Part shown: piece after piece, positions 1-10,943 of the stretch
How positions within the stretch are numbered: the first letter of the stretch is position 1
Layout of the letters: each line of letters begins with the position of its first letter
From: Vibrio zhugei
Lineage (GTDB): Bacteria > Pseudomonadota > Gammaproteobacteria > Enterobacterales > Vibrionaceae
Assembly (NCBI RefSeq): GCF_003716875.1
Contig: NZ_CP033078.1
Location: 1,240,001-1,304,000, forward strand
Direction: 5' to 3'
DNA: 64,000 nucleotides
Notes under the pieces: generated by a model
Seen by the model: only the letters and a program-made list of their open reading frames with translations
Told to the model about the DNA's origin: nothing
Databases searched by the model: none
Program-made: the position numbers and the translations under genes

Positions 1-62
1 CAATAGTCAGTGAGAAGGGCGCGAATAACACACAAGCAGAGGGTTGTGCAGGGGAATAAAAA

Positions 63-87
63 AGCCCGTTACGAAGAGTAACGGGCT
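63..87 (-). terminator. Rho-independent terminator of the RimK-like ligase operon
   Basis: Read on the minus strand, a 9-bp perfect stem (AGCCCGTTA / TAACGGGCT) with a 7-nt loop is followed by a run of T residues. It lies about 45 bp past the stop codon of the last gene of the three-gene operon, so it probably ends that transcript. Confidence 0.85.
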
Positions 88-132
88 TGTTGAGATTGGG
101 ATTAAGCAGCGTTGCTGCTCACCAACCACGCA

Positions 133-1131
133 TCATGACGATTTGATTTCACTAAAATGATCGTCTTGAACGGCAAAATGCTTCATTGCGTAGTCGACGC
201 GTTCGTCACCGCGTGGTGGAATCAACGGCTTCTCTTGCTCTTCTAAATGCCTTAAGCGTGGTAGCAAACCCGCGCCATTGGCAATTTGAATCGCCAAACC
301 TGGGCGGGCATTCAGCTCAAGAACCATCGGTCCTTTTTGTTTATCCAGCACCATATCTGTTCCCATGTAACCTAAGCCAGTCATATCCCAAGCACTGGCT
401 GCTAACGTCAGCAGCTTACGCCAGTGCGGCACTTGCAGCGTCGATAGATCTTTGCCGGTGTCGGGATGATGTGTGATAGGGCGGTTGAATTGTACGGCTT
501 TGACCGCTTTGCCTGTCCCTAAATCGATACCCACGCCAACAGCGCCTTGGTGTAAGTTCGCTTTGCCATCGGATGCGGCGGTGGATAAACGCATCATTGC
601 CATCACTGGGTAACCTTGGAACACGATAATACGTACATCCGGTACCCCTTCATAACTGAAGCCTTCGAAACAATCATCGAATTCAATTAAGTTTTCGACG
701 ACTGCAACGTCATTTTTACCCCCTAAAGAAAACAATCCCGCCAAGGTATTACTAATATGGCGTTCAACGTCTTGTTTACCAATGACGGCACCACTTGGCT
801 TAGTGTATGAGCCATCTTTGTGTGAGGTAACCACTAAGATGCCTTTACCGCCACTGCCTCGAGCGGGTTTAATGACAAAGCCAGGCCATGATTCAACCAT
901 TTTATGAATGTCACGCACAGCGCCTTGGTCTGTGACCACGCCAATCAGCTCGGGTACGGTCGCCCCGGCTTTGCGAGCAATCATTTTGGTCTGTAATTTG
1001 TCATCCACCAATGGATACTTCGAACGATCATTATAGCGACCAATGTAACTATGGTTACGTTGATTCATGCCCATAATGCCTTTTCGGCGTAGCTTAAATG
1101 GTGAAGTGTATTCTGATATTGAAAACAACAT
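133..1131 (-). CDS. RimK-like alpha-L-glutamate ligase family protein (ATP-grasp)
   Basis: A 332-aa ATP-grasp protein. The nucleotide-binding glycine-rich loop GFVIKPARGSGGKG lies at residues 84-97, and the Mg/ATP-binding segment LELNARPGL at about 271-279. The family (TIGR02291-like) resembles RimK, which adds glutamate to proteins, but its own substrate is not established. It is the last gene of a compact operon with an inactive-transglutaminase membrane protein (1 bp gap) and a retropepsin-like lipoprotein. That trio is repeatedly conserved in gammaproteobacteria, which suggests a joint envelope or peptide-modifying function. The first Met is kept because the family has a basic N-terminal extension before the GIMGMNQRN segment. 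Confidence 0.85.
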   Translation of the reverse strand: MLFSISEYTSPFKLRRKGIMGMNQRNHSYIGRYNDRSKYPLVDDKLQTKMIARKAGATVPELIGVVTDQGAVRDIHKMVESWPGFVIKPARGSGGKGILVVTSHKDGSYTKPSGAVIGKQDVERHISNTLAGLFSLGGKNDVAVVENLIEFDDCFEGFSYEGVPDVRIIVFQGYPVMAMMRLSTAASDGKANLHQGAVGVGIDLGTGKAVKAVQFNRPITHHPDTGKDLSTLQVPHWRKLLTLAASAWDMTGLGYMGTDMVLDKQKGPMVLELNARPGLAIQIANGAGLLPRLRHLEEQEKPLIPPRGDERVDYAMKHFAVQDDHFSEIKSS

Positions 1132-1132
1132 A

Positions 1133-2641
1133 TCAACCCTCGTCAGCTAGTGGCTTAAATCGACGTAATTCTGAAATTCGGTAACCAGTATAGGTACCAA
1201 GCAGCAAGATAATCGCCATAACAACTAACTGTAACCCAATAAAGTTAAAGGTTAGGTGTTGGATGTATGAGTTGGTCATCGCTAGATAAATCAAAATGGC
1301 CGTAAATAATGAACCACCACCCTGCATAAGCACTTCTGTCGCGCCTTCTTCTTCCCACAGAATCGACATACGTTCAATGGTCCATGACAAGATGATCATC
1401 GGGAAGAACGTAATGGTTAAGCCTTCTGTTAGGCCAAGTTTAAACGCCACGACAGTGAACAGCGAGATGATTAAGATAACCGCGATGATCACCGCAGATA
1501 TTCGCGACACCAGAAGTAAGTTCAATTTAGACAGGTAACTTCGAATGATAAGTCCGGTTCCGACAATCAATAAGAAGCCGATAATCCCGGTCATAAGCTG
1601 AGTCTGTACGAAGGCGACCGCAATCAGCACCGGCATAAAGGTACCTGAGGTTTTCAAACCGACAATCACGCGCAAGAACACCACAATCAGCGCACCAATT
1701 GGGATCAGCATGATGGTTTTAAACATCGCTTGCTCTTCCAGCGGTAGACTATGGATGGATAGGTTCAATAAACCGTCTGCATCAACTTTGCTGGACGTTG
1801 CTTGGCTTGGCGATACGTCTTGGGAAATCATACTGAAGTAGACTTCACTGTTTTGTCCACCGACCACGTCAAGCAGTGACACATTGGATTCATCCCAGAC
1901 TAACAAGTTCGGGTGAGAAGGCTGGGTGCCGGTTTCAGGATTAAATAGGACCCACTTTTTACCGTTCCAAACTTGGTTCATCATCTGAATCGATTGACGA
2001 CGACGACCATCTTCTAGTTCGATAACCCCCACGACTTTATTCTGAATTTGAGAGTAGGATAGCAACTTTTGAGTGGCTTCGTACTTGGTCATATTATTCA
2101 GAATTAATGAGGCGTTTTGGCTGTCTGGATCGTTCAGCGTTTTAATCAATTCTCGAGTGAAGCTCACTGAATCCGATGACAAGCGAGTCGCTTCATTGAT
2201 CAGTGCCACTGCCGCGGCTTGCTCCGGACCACTAAACGTCGGTTTTTCTATTTCACCTGTAGGCGGAATGGTGACCGCTTTTGCATTGGGATCAACTAAA
2301 AACTGCGCTTTGTAATAAATGGTTTGTGGACCTTTTGCTTTGCGGATAGACCACTCAGCACGACGTCCAGTTGTGCCACTGATATAAGAGACGCCGTAAC
2401 CCGGTGACGAGGCACTTTCACTGATTAAGGTAAAACCATCTTGCGTTGCAGGTGCAGCAAGAGAGACTTTAACGGGTTTATCCATCGCATTAAATTCAAT
2501 ACGGGCTTCAAGATCCCAAACTTGTCGTGTTTCTCCGGGTGTCCAAGGTACGCCATATTGTTGATGGCGAAGTATGCTTAATGTAATTCCAGCAATAATC
2601 AATAGTAATATCGATATATAAAATGGCACTCTTGATGTCAT
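1133..2641 (-). CDS. Inactive transglutaminase fused to a seven-helix membrane domain
   Basis: A 502-aa membrane protein. One N-terminal helix (about residues 7-24) anchors a periplasmic region of roughly 280 residues, corresponding to the inactive-transglutaminase-like domain of this family. A C-terminal block of about seven hydrophobic helices (residues 307-490) matches the 7TM transglutaminase-associated domain. A typical Cys-His-Asp catalytic set is not evident, in keeping with the family name. It lies between the RimK-like ligase and the retropepsin-like lipoprotein with gaps of 1 and 9 bp, so the three are surely co-transcribed. The molecular role is unknown. Confidence 0.82.
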   Translation of the reverse strand: MTSRVPFYISILLLIIAGITLSILRHQQYGVPWTPGETRQVWDLEARIEFNAMDKPVKVSLAAPATQDGFTLISESASSPGYGVSYISGTTGRRAEWSIRKAKGPQTIYYKAQFLVDPNAKAVTIPPTGEIEKPTFSGPEQAAAVALINEATRLSSDSVSFTRELIKTLNDPDSQNASLILNNMTKYEATQKLLSYSQIQNKVVGVIELEDGRRRQSIQMMNQVWNGKKWVLFNPETGTQPSHPNLLVWDESNVSLLDVVGGQNSEVYFSMISQDVSPSQATSSKVDADGLLNLSIHSLPLEEQAMFKTIMLIPIGALIVVFLRVIVGLKTSGTFMPVLIAVAFVQTQLMTGIIGFLLIVGTGLIIRSYLSKLNLLLVSRISAVIIAVILIISLFTVVAFKLGLTEGLTITFFPMIILSWTIERMSILWEEEGATEVLMQGGGSLFTAILIYLAMTNSYIQHLTFNFIGLQLVVMAIILLLGTYTGYRISELRRFKPLADEG

Positions 2642-2650
2642 AATTGGCCT

Positions 2651-3406
2651 TTATTTTTTAGTATTATCAGATCGGATAAATTGTTTACTTACATCCACTA
2701 CTGCAATGTCACGAATAAATTCGCGACCGAGTAAAATAGCGTGACTCATTTCTTTACGGTCTGCCAAGGTAAAGGGGGTTTGTTCATGAATATTACCTAA
2801 CTTCACCCAAAGTTTAATTACGGCACGACGTTCCGGAGTTTCCGTGTTGGCTTGACGAATACGAACGTGGCGTATAATTGGTGCTTCTATCCATGGTGTG
2901 TGTGCATTCGTGTCATCACCCTTTACTAAATGAAACCGAACCCAATCTTTGCCGTTTCTTTCGAATTCTTGCACATCAACAGCATTCAAAGAAGAGGTGG
3001 CTGCGCCAGTATCGACACGAGCTTTAAAAGATTGATTGATGGCATCGATTGACACGTTCTCAATTCCCCCAAGCACGATTTTATTACGTGGCTTAGGCTC
3101 GGAAATCGTTAAGTTGTCGTTGCGAGTGTCTTGATTGGTGTCGTTGAATTGCCGTGATTGGGCTTTAGATGCGGTATTTTCGAGTTTATCGACATGGTTT
3201 TTTAATTCTTGGATTTCCCTTTGCAAGCTGTCAATAAAATCCATTTGGTTGCTCAGTTGTAATTCAACATTGGTCAAATGAGCATTGACGTTTGACTCTG
3301 AGCGATGGATGGCGGCTAGCGTAGCTTGATGATAATTATCACCGTGCATCATCGTACAACCAGATAACAGACTTAGTGCGACGATGGGGGCTATTCGCTT
3401 AAACAT
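2651..3406 (-). CDS. Retropepsin-like (RimB / 'ATP-dependent zinc protease' family) lipoprotein
   Basis: A 251-aa secreted lipoprotein. A short hydrophobic signal ends in the lipobox LSGC with Cys17. A heptad-like, coiled-coil-prone stretch follows (residues 35-85), then the conserved domain from about residue 108. The domain carries the aspartic-protease-like motif DTGA at residues 132-135. The family is often labelled ATP-dependent zinc protease, but the motif points to a retropepsin fold. It is the promoter-proximal gene of the operon with the inactive transglutaminase and RimK-like ligase, implying envelope localisation for the pathway. Confidence 0.8.
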   Translation of the reverse strand: MFKRIAPIVALSLLSGCTMMHGDNYHQATLAAIHRSESNVNAHLTNVELQLSNQMDFIDSLQREIQELKNHVDKLENTASKAQSRQFNDTNQDTRNDNLTISEPKPRNKIVLGGIENVSIDAINQSFKARVDTGAATSSLNAVDVQEFERNGKDWVRFHLVKGDDTNAHTPWIEAPIIRHVRIRQANTETPERRAVIKLWVKLGNIHEQTPFTLADRKEMSHAILLGREFIRDIAVVDVSKQFIRSDNTKK

Positions 3407-3514
3407 TTGCGACCTTATTTCGTGATAGTGATGTGAGTGACTGAATTATTTAATAATATCGCATTTAACCGGGAAAAGAATAGGTGAAATGTGCGATATA
3501 CGTTAAGAATACGT

Positions 3515-3542
3515 AAAACAAGGGAGCATACGGGCTCCCTTG
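3515..3542 (-). terminator. Rho-independent terminator after cmoB
   Basis: On the minus strand a 9-bp perfect stem (CAAGGGAGC / GCTCCCTTG) with a 6-nt loop is followed by TTTTA. It lies about 50 bp beyond the cmoB stop codon. Confidence 0.75.
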
Positions 3543-3590
3543 CTATTAGATTATCGAGATTTATGGAAAGGATAGTTAGCGTAATGTCAA

Positions 3591-4562
3591 TTATGGTTTT
3601 TTTGCCACTAATATTGCGCGCCGTGGTGCTGGATAGCCTTCAATTGTCAGTGACGGATTATTGGGATCAATATAATCGGGTAAGGAATTGTGCGTCATCC
3701 ACTCGGTAGTACGTTGTTCTTCAAGCGATGTTTCATTTTCATCGACAATATTGACGTCAATAAATCCGACTTTTTCCAGCCAAACTTTCAAGGCCTTAGC
3801 GGATGGGAAAAAATAGACATTGCGCATTTGTGCATAGCGATCCGCCGGAAGTAATACGGCATTTTCATCGCCCTCAATCACCAACGTTTCTAGAATCAGT
3901 TCCCCACCAGAGACCAGTTGATCTTTCAATTGAATGAGGTGATCTAAAGGGGAGCGACGATGATAAAGCACACCCATACTAAATACCGTATCAAAGGTTT
4001 CCAGTTTGGGCAGCTGCTCAATCCCCAAAGGTAAGAGATTCACGCGCTGGTCATTGCCCATTATTTTACGAATCGCTTCAAACTGAACTAAAAATAACGT
4101 TGAAGGATCAATGCCATAGACTTGCCGAGCGCCAGCGCCAAGCATACGCCACATGTGATAGCCATTGCCACAACCGACATCCAATACCGTCCGATTGGTC
4201 AGATCGCTAATGTGCGGTAATAAGCGGTCCCATTTCCAGTCTGAACGCCACTCGGTATCGATGTGGACGCCATGCATATGATAAGGGCCTTTGCGCCATG
4301 GGTGTAGAATTTTCAGGATATTTTCGAGTTTTTGTCGTTCGCCTTCGCTCAGCGGTTGTTCATTGTGAACCGATACCGAGTCTTTAACATCCACGTGATC
4401 AGGGGTCGCGTCTGAGATTTTTTTGAGTGCCCGTAGCCAGCGGTCGAGATCGCCATGCGATTGCGATTGCCACTCATCGAGTTGTTGTGGCAGGACATTT
4501 AACCATGATTGCAGACGGGTATCTTGCGCGAGAAGTTGATAAATGTGACCAAAATTAAACAT
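3591..4562 (-). CDS. cmoB: tRNA U34 carboxymethyltransferase CmoB
   Basis: CmoB transfers the carboxymethyl group of carboxy-SAM to 5-hydroxyuridine-34 of tRNA, giving cmo5U. The SAM-binding signature [10 protein letters not shown] is at residues 126-135. I use the internal start at 4562 (Met-Phe-Asn-Phe-Gly), which has an AGGTAA ribosome-binding site and gives 323 aa, the same length as E. coli CmoB. The longer reading from 4607 adds 15 unconserved residues. It lies downstream of cmoA with a 73-bp gap, the arrangement seen in other gammaproteobacteria, and the two genes act in consecutive steps. Confidence 0.95.
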   Translation of the reverse strand: MFNFGHIYQLLAQDTRLQSWLNVLPQQLDEWQSQSHGDLDRWLRALKKISDATPDHVDVKDSVSVHNEQPLSEGERQKLENILKILHPWRKGPYHMHGVHIDTEWRSDWKWDRLLPHISDLTNRTVLDVGCGNGYHMWRMLGAGARQVYGIDPSTLFLVQFEAIRKIMGNDQRVNLLPLGIEQLPKLETFDTVFSMGVLYHRRSPLDHLIQLKDQLVSGGELILETLVIEGDENAVLLPADRYAQMRNVYFFPSAKALKVWLEKVGFIDVNIVDENETSLEEQRTTEWMTHNSLPDYIDPNNPSLTIEGYPAPRRAILVAKKP

Positions 4563-4635
4563 GAAATTATTACCTGAAAACGAATCTGAAACAGATTGAG
4601 ACGTCACTTTCTATCGGTGACGTCTTTTATTGAAA

Positions 4636-5400
<765 letters not shown>

Positions 5401-5545
5401 TCACACCGTGCGAGCGTCGAAAAGGCGCGTATTTTATGCAAAATTCGTCTCGGTGTCATTACTGATTGCAATTCGACGGTCAATCCAACCTAAATACCAG
5501 CCTTGCGGTCAGCCCATTCAACCTCTCCTTTATGGATTTTCATCG

Positions 5546-6412
5546 CTAAAACATTGAGATCTGATGTTGACCTTGGGTCGCTGGAAAACTCGCCAGTGGC
5601 GGCAGAGTGACGATATCGGCAAGCTGTTGATAGAGGGATTGAGCCAATTGCGGAGCATAATGGTTATCCGCGGTATGAATCATTAAATAGGGGTGTTTTC
5701 CTTCACTGATCCATTGGGGCAATTTTTTGAGCCACGGCTGGAAAAACGTCAGGTTGTCGTCCACGGAGGGCAATCCAATAAAGCGGATCATTGGATGATT
5801 GGCAGTGGCTAACGCATGGACTGGCACTTGCGGTTTCTTTTTCTGTGCTTCCACTAAAATATCGTTAGTTGGCGGTACCGAAAACACCGGACGACTGTCC
5901 ATGATAATACGATCATACTGCTCAGCCATGAGCCACTGATTCAACGCGATCTCCTCTGGGCCTTTTCGGAAAAATGCCGGATGACGCACTTCGATGCCTA
6001 AAGGCAATTCGGCAGGGAACAGGCGGCAAAATTGTTGAAGTGTGGCAAATTCATTCGGTGAAAACTGCGCAGGTAGCTGCAATGTCCACTGGCCAATTTT
6101 TTCGTGCAGTGGTGCCATGAGTGTCAAGAAATCATGCAAAGCCTGCTGACAACCCCGTAGTTGCTGTTCATGGGTAATGAATTTGGGCAGCTTGAAAGTG
6201 AAACGAAATTCATCCGGCGTTGCATCGCGCCAATTACGTACGGTACTGGCCGACGGGGAGGCATAGAAGGTGGTGTTTCCTTCCACCGTATGAAAGACCT
6301 CGGCGTACTTTGCCAATCGGTCGCTACTTTGTGTTCCTTTGCCATAAAAGAACGGTTGCCAAGCGGAATGCGACCATAAAGTTAAACCTAAACGTAATGG
6401 GAGTGTTGTCAT
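5546..6412 (-). CDS. yecE: DUF72 family protein (YecE-like)
   Basis: A 288-aa protein of the DUF72/YecE family, a TIM-barrel-like fold of unknown biochemical function. Family features seen are the N-terminal GLTLWSHSAWQPFFY segment and VEGNTTFYASPSASTV at about residues 43-58. The C-terminal part contains YLMIHTADNHYAPQLA. In E. coli yecE also lies close to cmoA, cmoB and aspS, and here it sits between cmoA and aspS. It is transcribed divergently from aspS. Confidence 0.85.
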   Translation of the reverse strand: MTTLPLRLGLTLWSHSAWQPFFYGKGTQSSDRLAKYAEVFHTVEGNTTFYASPSASTVRNWRDATPDEFRFTFKLPKFITHEQQLRGCQQALHDFLTLMAPLHEKIGQWTLQLPAQFSPNEFATLQQFCRLFPAELPLGIEVRHPAFFRKGPEEIALNQWLMAEQYDRIIMDSRPVFSVPPTNDILVEAQKKKPQVPVHALATANHPMIRFIGLPSVDDNLTFFQPWLKKLPQWISEGKHPYLMIHTADNHYAPQLAQSLYQQLADIVTLPPLASFPATQGQHQISMF

Positions 6413-6688
6413 AAGCGGTGATCAAATCTGTGGTTTACTGAAATCCACTGTAACAGGGCTTTGTGTATTACGGTAGTTTAACGGTATAATCGTCGGCCAT
6501 TTTCGTTTGGTGATGCCCATCAGGGAGTGAATTTGTATCAAATTTCATCAAGCGTCGGGAAATACGAGGAATTTATACGCTCAATGGTCGATTTTGAGAC
6601 CTGTTCAGCGTATAAATGGCATATAAGGACAGTGGTGTACTGTCGTATTCAAGTTGATAGATAAATTAGAGAGATTGGGAAATTCATT

Positions 6689-8467
6689 ATGCGTAGCCAT
6701 TATTGCGGTCACCTGAACAAGTCCCTAGCAGGGCAAACTGTAGAACTGAGCGGCTGGGTTAATCGCCGTCGTGATTTAGGCGGTCTTATTTTCATTGATA
6801 TGCGAGATCGTGAAGGTATCGTTCAGGTAGTGGTCGACCCAGATATGGCAGACGTGTTTGCAGTAGCAAACCAATTGCGCGGTGAATTCTGCATTCAATT
6901 ATCGGGAACGGTACGTGAGCGTCCTGATAGTCAAGTGAACAAAGACATGCCTACTGGCAGTGTTGAAGTGCTGGCAACGGCTATCACCATTATTAACCGT
7001 TCAGAACCGCTCCCTTTGGATTCAAATCAGAAAAACTCTGAAGAGCAGCGTCTAAAGTATCGTTACCTTGATTTGCGTCGTCCAGAGATGAGCGATCGCA
7101 TTAAACTGCGTGCCAAAGCCAGTAGCTATGTGCGTCGTTTCCTTGATGACAATGGCTTCTTAGATATTGAAACCCCTGTATTGACGAAAGCAACGCCAGA
7201 AGGCGCGCGCGATTACTTGGTTCCAAGTCGTGTGCACAAAGGTAAGTTCTACGCCTTACCACAATCTCCGCAGTTGTTTAAACAGTTGCTGATGATGTCG
7301 GGTTTTGATCGTTACTACCAGATCGTTAAATGTTTCCGTGATGAAGATTTACGTGCTGATCGTCAGCCTGAATTTACACAGATCGATATTGAAACCTCAT
7401 TCATGACGGCCGAGCAAGTCCGCGACGTTACCGAAAAAATGGTTCGTGACATGTGGAAAGATCTGTTAGACGTTGAACTGGGCGAATTCCCAATCATGCC
7501 ATACAGCGAAGCGATGCGTCGTTTCGGCTCAGACAAGCCAGATCTACGTAACCCACTGGAAATGATTGACGTTGCTGATCTTCTTAAAGATGTTGAGTTC
7601 AAAGTGTTCGCCGGTCCTGCCAACGATGAAAAAGGGCGTGTTGCCGTGTTATGTGTACCAGGCGGTGCGGCATTAACGCGTAAACAAATTGATGAGTACA
7701 CTCAGTACGTCTCTGTTTACGGTGCGCGCGGTCTGGCTTGGATGAAAGTGAACGATCGTGATGCTGGGGCCGATGGCGTACAATCTCCAGTGGCTAAATT
7801 CTTATCTGCAGACATTATTGAAAGTTTGTTAGACCGCACGAATGCGCAGTCTGGCGACATCATTTTGTTTGGTGCTGATAACGAAAACGTCGTTGCTAGT
7901 GCAATGGGGGCGTTGCGTTTGAAAGTGGGCTTGGATCTGGGCTTAACCAATGAGTCCGCTTGGGCACCACTTTGGGTGATTGACTTCCCAATGTTTGAAA
8001 GCGATGACGAAGGGAACATTGCGGCGATGCATCACCCATTTACCGCGCCATTAGGCGTTACCGCCGAAGAGTTGAAAGCCAATCCTGCGGCTGCCAATTC
8101 TAATGCCTACGATATGGTCTTGAATGGTTATGAAGTCGGTGGGGGCTCTGTACGTATTCACAACGCGGAAATGCAACAAGCCGTATTTGATGTTCTAGGC
8201 ATTACAGAAGACGAGCAGCGTAAGAAGTTTGGCTTCCTACTGGATGCGCTTAAATACGGTACGCCACCGCACGCTGGCTTGGCATTTGGTTTGGACCGTC
8301 TGGTGATGCTGTTATGCGGCACTGAAAATATTCGTGACGTGATTGCGTTCCCGAAAACTACAGCGGCGGCTTGTCCGTTAACGGATGCGCCAAGCTACGC
8401 AAACCCGGCTGCGTTAGAAGAGTTGGCACTCACCGTGAAAGAAGCACAAGCGGAGAACGAAGAGTAA
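6689..8467 (+). CDS. aspS: Aspartyl-tRNA synthetase
   Basis: A 592-aa class IIb synthetase that charges tRNA-Asp. The N-terminal OB-fold anticodon-binding domain covers residues 1-110. Class II motif 2 ([19 protein letters not shown]) is near residues 215-233 and motif 3 ([13 protein letters not shown]) is near the C-terminus. The central bacterial GAD insertion domain is present between about residues 290 and 430. Length and motifs fit the discriminating bacterial enzyme. It is monocistronic and followed by a strong terminator. Confidence 0.98.
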   Translation: MRSHYCGHLNKSLAGQTVELSGWVNRRRDLGGLIFIDMRDREGIVQVVVDPDMADVFAVANQLRGEFCIQLSGTVRERPDSQVNKDMPTGSVEVLATAITIINRSEPLPLDSNQKNSEEQRLKYRYLDLRRPEMSDRIKLRAKASSYVRRFLDDNGFLDIETPVLTKATPEGARDYLVPSRVHKGKFYALPQSPQLFKQLLMMSGFDRYYQIVKCFRDEDLRADRQPEFTQIDIETSFMTAEQVRDVTEKMVRDMWKDLLDVELGEFPIMPYSEAMRRFGSDKPDLRNPLEMIDVADLLKDVEFKVFAGPANDEKGRVAVLCVPGGAALTRKQIDEYTQYVSVYGARGLAWMKVNDRDAGADGVQSPVAKFLSADIIESLLDRTNAQSGDIILFGADNENVVASAMGALRLKVGLDLGLTNESAWAPLWVIDFPMFESDDEGNIAAMHHPFTAPLGVTAEELKANPAAANSNAYDMVLNGYEVGGGSVRIHNAEMQQAVFDVLGITEDEQRKKFGFLLDALKYGTPPHAGLAFGLDRLVMLLCGTENIRDVIAFPKTTAAACPLTDAPSYANPAALEELALTVKEAQAENEE

Positions 8468-8491
8468 GAATTGACTCCACTTTGTTAATCA

Positions 8492-8520
8492 TAAAGGCGC
8501 CTTATGGCGCCTTTATTGTT
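8492..8520 (+). terminator. Rho-independent terminator of aspS
   Basis: A GC-rich stem (AAAGGCGCC / GGCGCCTTT) with a 4-nt loop is followed by an AT-rich, T-rich stretch, 25 bp after the aspS stop. Confidence 0.85.
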
Positions 8521-8643
8521 TGTGATCAGGTGAAAATAACCTGATGGCTGGCGCATGCGGTCACAGCGGTTTTTTGCTACAATGCCGCGCATAATTTATC
8601 GCTTACGGTTGACGCCTTGCTCAACGACATAAGGAACCTCCAC

Positions 8644-9222
8644 TTGGCTCAAATGTATTTTTATTACTCCGCAATGAATGCGGGTAAATCGACCACGCTG
8701 TTACAGTCGGCCTTCAATTATAAAGAACGAGGGATGACGCCCGCCATCTATACCGCAGCAATTGATGATCGTTTTGGTGTGGGGAAAGTTAGCTCACGTA
8801 TTGGATTGGAAGAGCCAGCACATTTATACAATGCAGAGACCGATTTGTATGCAGAGATCAAGTCGTTGCATGAAGCACAGCGTCATCACTGTATTTTGGT
8901 CGATGAGTGCCAGTTTTTAACCAAACAACAAGTGTACCAACTCACCGAAGTGGTGGATAAGTTACGCATCCCTGTGCTTTGTTATGGCTTGCGAACCGAT
9001 TTCCAAGGGGAGCTGTTTGAGGGGAGCCGCTATTTGCTGTCTTGGGCCGATAAGTTGGTAGAGTTAAAAACCATTTGTCACTGTGGTCGTAAGGCGAATA
9101 TGGTGATCCGTACCGATGAGCAGGGCGTGCCGATTGACGAAGGTGAGCAAGTCTCCATTGGAGGCAATGACAAATACGTGTCAGTGTGTCGTCTGCATTA
9201 TAAAGAGTTACTTAATCGTTAG
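8644..9222 (+). CDS. tdk: Thymidine kinase (TTG start)
   Basis: Thymidine kinase phosphorylates thymidine for the pyrimidine salvage pathway. The P-loop (SAMNAGKST, residues 9-17), the DECQFL motif and a C-terminal zinc-binding Cys set (CHC ... C) are present. I place the start at the TTG at 8644 because it is preceded by AAGGA and gives a protein beginning Met-Ala-Gln-Met-Tyr-Phe-Tyr-Tyr, the conserved family N-terminus, 192 aa long. The ATG at 8617 would add nine unconserved residues. Confidence 0.93.
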   Translation: MAQMYFYYSAMNAGKSTTLLQSAFNYKERGMTPAIYTAAIDDRFGVGKVSSRIGLEEPAHLYNAETDLYAEIKSLHEAQRHHCILVDECQFLTKQQVYQLTEVVDKLRIPVLCYGLRTDFQGELFEGSRYLLSWADKLVELKTICHCGRKANMVIRTDEQGVPIDEGEQVSIGGNDKYVSVCRLHYKELLNR

Positions 9223-9230
9223 TCATGCTT

Positions 9231-9252
9231 GGGGTGACGCATGCGTCACCCC
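9231..9252. terminator. Palindromic hairpin between convergent tdk and the SDR gene
   Basis: A 22-bp nearly perfect palindrome (GGGGTGACGC and its complement) lies in the gap between the two convergent genes. There is no T-run on either side, so intrinsic termination is only possible, not clear. Confidence 0.35.
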
Positions 9253-9297
9253 TGATAAAGACCATGATATTGAGCGTTGAACGCCGCAGCGAGTGGC

Positions 9298-10122
9298 TTA
9301 TAACGCGAGAGCATCAAGCGTGCTCTGATAGTGAAACACATACCCGAGCTTAACCAACTTTTCCGCACTGACTCGCTTATCGCCAGTATGGGTGATGGGG
9401 GGCAAGGGCGTCGTCATGTTTGCCTGCTTCAATGCGGCGCGATAGAACTGTGCTTTATCGACCGTGGTTGGCGTGGTGGCGTTAACAACGTCGCGATGGA
9501 TGTTGGAGAGCGCAAATCTTAGCACCCCAATGGCATCGGTTTGATGGATCATATTGGCAGGCGCTTGATCACTAATGGCCGATAAACGGGCGACAAACCG
9601 GCTGGGATGGCGCTCAGGCCCCATGAGTCCACTGCAACGAACAATCGCGTAATCCAATCCAGAATCAATGACACATTGCTCGGCTTGTAAGAGGCGCTTA
9701 GCGTTGTCTGTAAAGGCGTCAGACGCTGTGGATTGTACGTAGCTGGCGTCGGATTCCACCATGGTTTTGGCTTCGGTTGGATAGACCGAGGTGGAGCTCA
9801 CCATGAGGATTTTTTTCACGCCCGCGGTGCGTGCGTGTGTGACGATACTCGCCCAATAGTGGATATAATCATCAGCGTTACCACGGCGAAATCCAGGCGG
9901 AAAACATCCGATAACAATCTCACAGTTACGTTGTTTTAAATGTTCTTGAAGCGTTTCCGGTTTCGCGAGATCGCACTCAAAAGCTGGGATACCGTCATCT
10001 TGTAGACGATTGACGCCGTCAGTGCTTGTGCTCGTGGCACTGACATGATGTCCGTCAGCGAGTAGCGCTTGGGCAAGGGGTTTACCTAGCCAGCCGGCAC
10101 CGATAATGACTATTTGGCTCAT
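9298..10122 (-). CDS. NAD(P)-binding SDR / YeeZ-like epimerase-family protein
   Basis: A 274-aa extended-SDR-like protein. The Rossmann dinucleotide-binding motif GAGWLG is at residues 8-13, directly after the first beta strand. MVSSTSVYPTE in the middle matches the Ser/Tyr region of extended SDRs. Closest in overall form to YeeZ (SDR family oxidoreductase) of enterobacteria. The substrate is unknown. It is monocistronic and convergent with tdk. Confidence 0.75.
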   Translation of the reverse strand: MSQIVIIGAGWLGKPLAQALLADGHHVSATSTSTDGVNRLQDDGIPAFECDLAKPETLQEHLKQRNCEIVIGCFPPGFRRGNADDYIHYWASIVTHARTAGVKKILMVSSTSVYPTEAKTMVESDASYVQSTASDAFTDNAKRLLQAEQCVIDSGLDYAIVRCSGLMGPERHPSRFVARLSAISDQAPANMIHQTDAIGVLRFALSNIHRDVVNATTPTTVDKAQFYRAALKQANMTTPLPPITHTGDKRVSAEKLVKLGYVFHYQSTLDALAL

Positions 10123-10343
10123 GGTTGTGCTCCTGTTTCGCGGATAGTGTGTCGTTCATACGGATCAAACGTATTGCCCACATGTTCACTGTCTCTATCT
10201 TACACATCTCACATCAGAAGTGAATAACCAGTTGAAATGCGATGACAATCCTTGGCCTTGCAAGGTTATGGGAGGGGAATGGATATTGGCCGGGGACGCG
10301 CTTAATAGCTGCAGTAAATACCCTTTACTGCAGCAATGGCGAT

Positions 10344-10577
10344 TTAATTGATAATGCGATATAGGCGCTGTGCATGCTCGGCTGCTTCAATGCCTTCGTT
10401 GGTCAAATAACCACCATCAGGTAAGGTGCAGAGGCCTTTCTTATACAGTCGATCAATGGCGTATTGGTGGGTATTAGGGGCATCGCTGTGGACTTTAATC
10501 CCAATCGCTGAACTGTCGAGATTAAAATGCAATAACAGGTTTAATTCGTCTACGTGTTCTGGGGAAAATTTCATCAT
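10344..10577 (-). CDS. TIGR02647 family small protein
   Basis: A 77-aa protein resembling TIGR02647, a small gammaproteobacterial family often labelled DNA-binding. Residues 3-20 and 40-70 (YAIDRLYKKGL, NEGIEAAEHAQRLYRIIN) look like a compact helical winged-helix-like domain. No enzymatic motif is present. An AGGAG-type site lies just upstream of the start. Confidence 0.7.
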   Translation of the reverse strand: MMKFSPEHVDELNLLLHFNLDSSAIGIKVHSDAPNTHQYAIDRLYKKGLCTLPDGGYLTNEGIEAAEHAQRLYRIIN

Positions 10578-10943
10578 ACTCTCCTAAGTAAAGGCGTCCT
10601 TCTAACATAAGCGAATTGTCTTGCCGCGCAAGGTATTTTCTGTAGAAGTGTTAGCTAAGCCAATGAAAATAAGGGAGAGAACACGATGAGTTTATAAAAA
10701 AGGATCAGCGTGATAAAAGGACGTTATCAAGTTCATAACAATGTCACTTTTTTCAGAGAAGTGTTGCTACTTGTACCGAAATATAATGAGTCATCAGCAC
10801 TAATGATCAAAATCGTTACCAAATACTTTTAATGTATGAATGAGTTTGTATTGTTTGGTTAAAAAGACCAAATAACGCTTGAATTGCTGCGAAATTAACG
10901 CGATGATTCTGCCACTTTTTGTATCAAAACGTGTCTACTTATT
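10578..10943. other. Divergent intergenic region upstream of focA
   Basis: 366 bp, AT-rich, between the TIGR02647 gene and the formate-channel gene. It must hold the focA promoter. I looked for FNR-type (TTGAT-N4-ATCAA) and ArcA-type sites and saw no convincing match, and I see no RNA gene. Confidence 0.5.

Noticed and set aside
9231..9252. The tdk downstream palindrome as an operator or attachment site
   Set aside because: It lies between two convergent gene ends and has no flanking mobile-element genes. A transcript-end hairpin is the simpler explanation.
10578..10943. FNR or ArcA operator for focA
   Set aside because: Several TTGA/TGAT-like half sites occur, but none forms the expected palindrome with 4-bp spacing.
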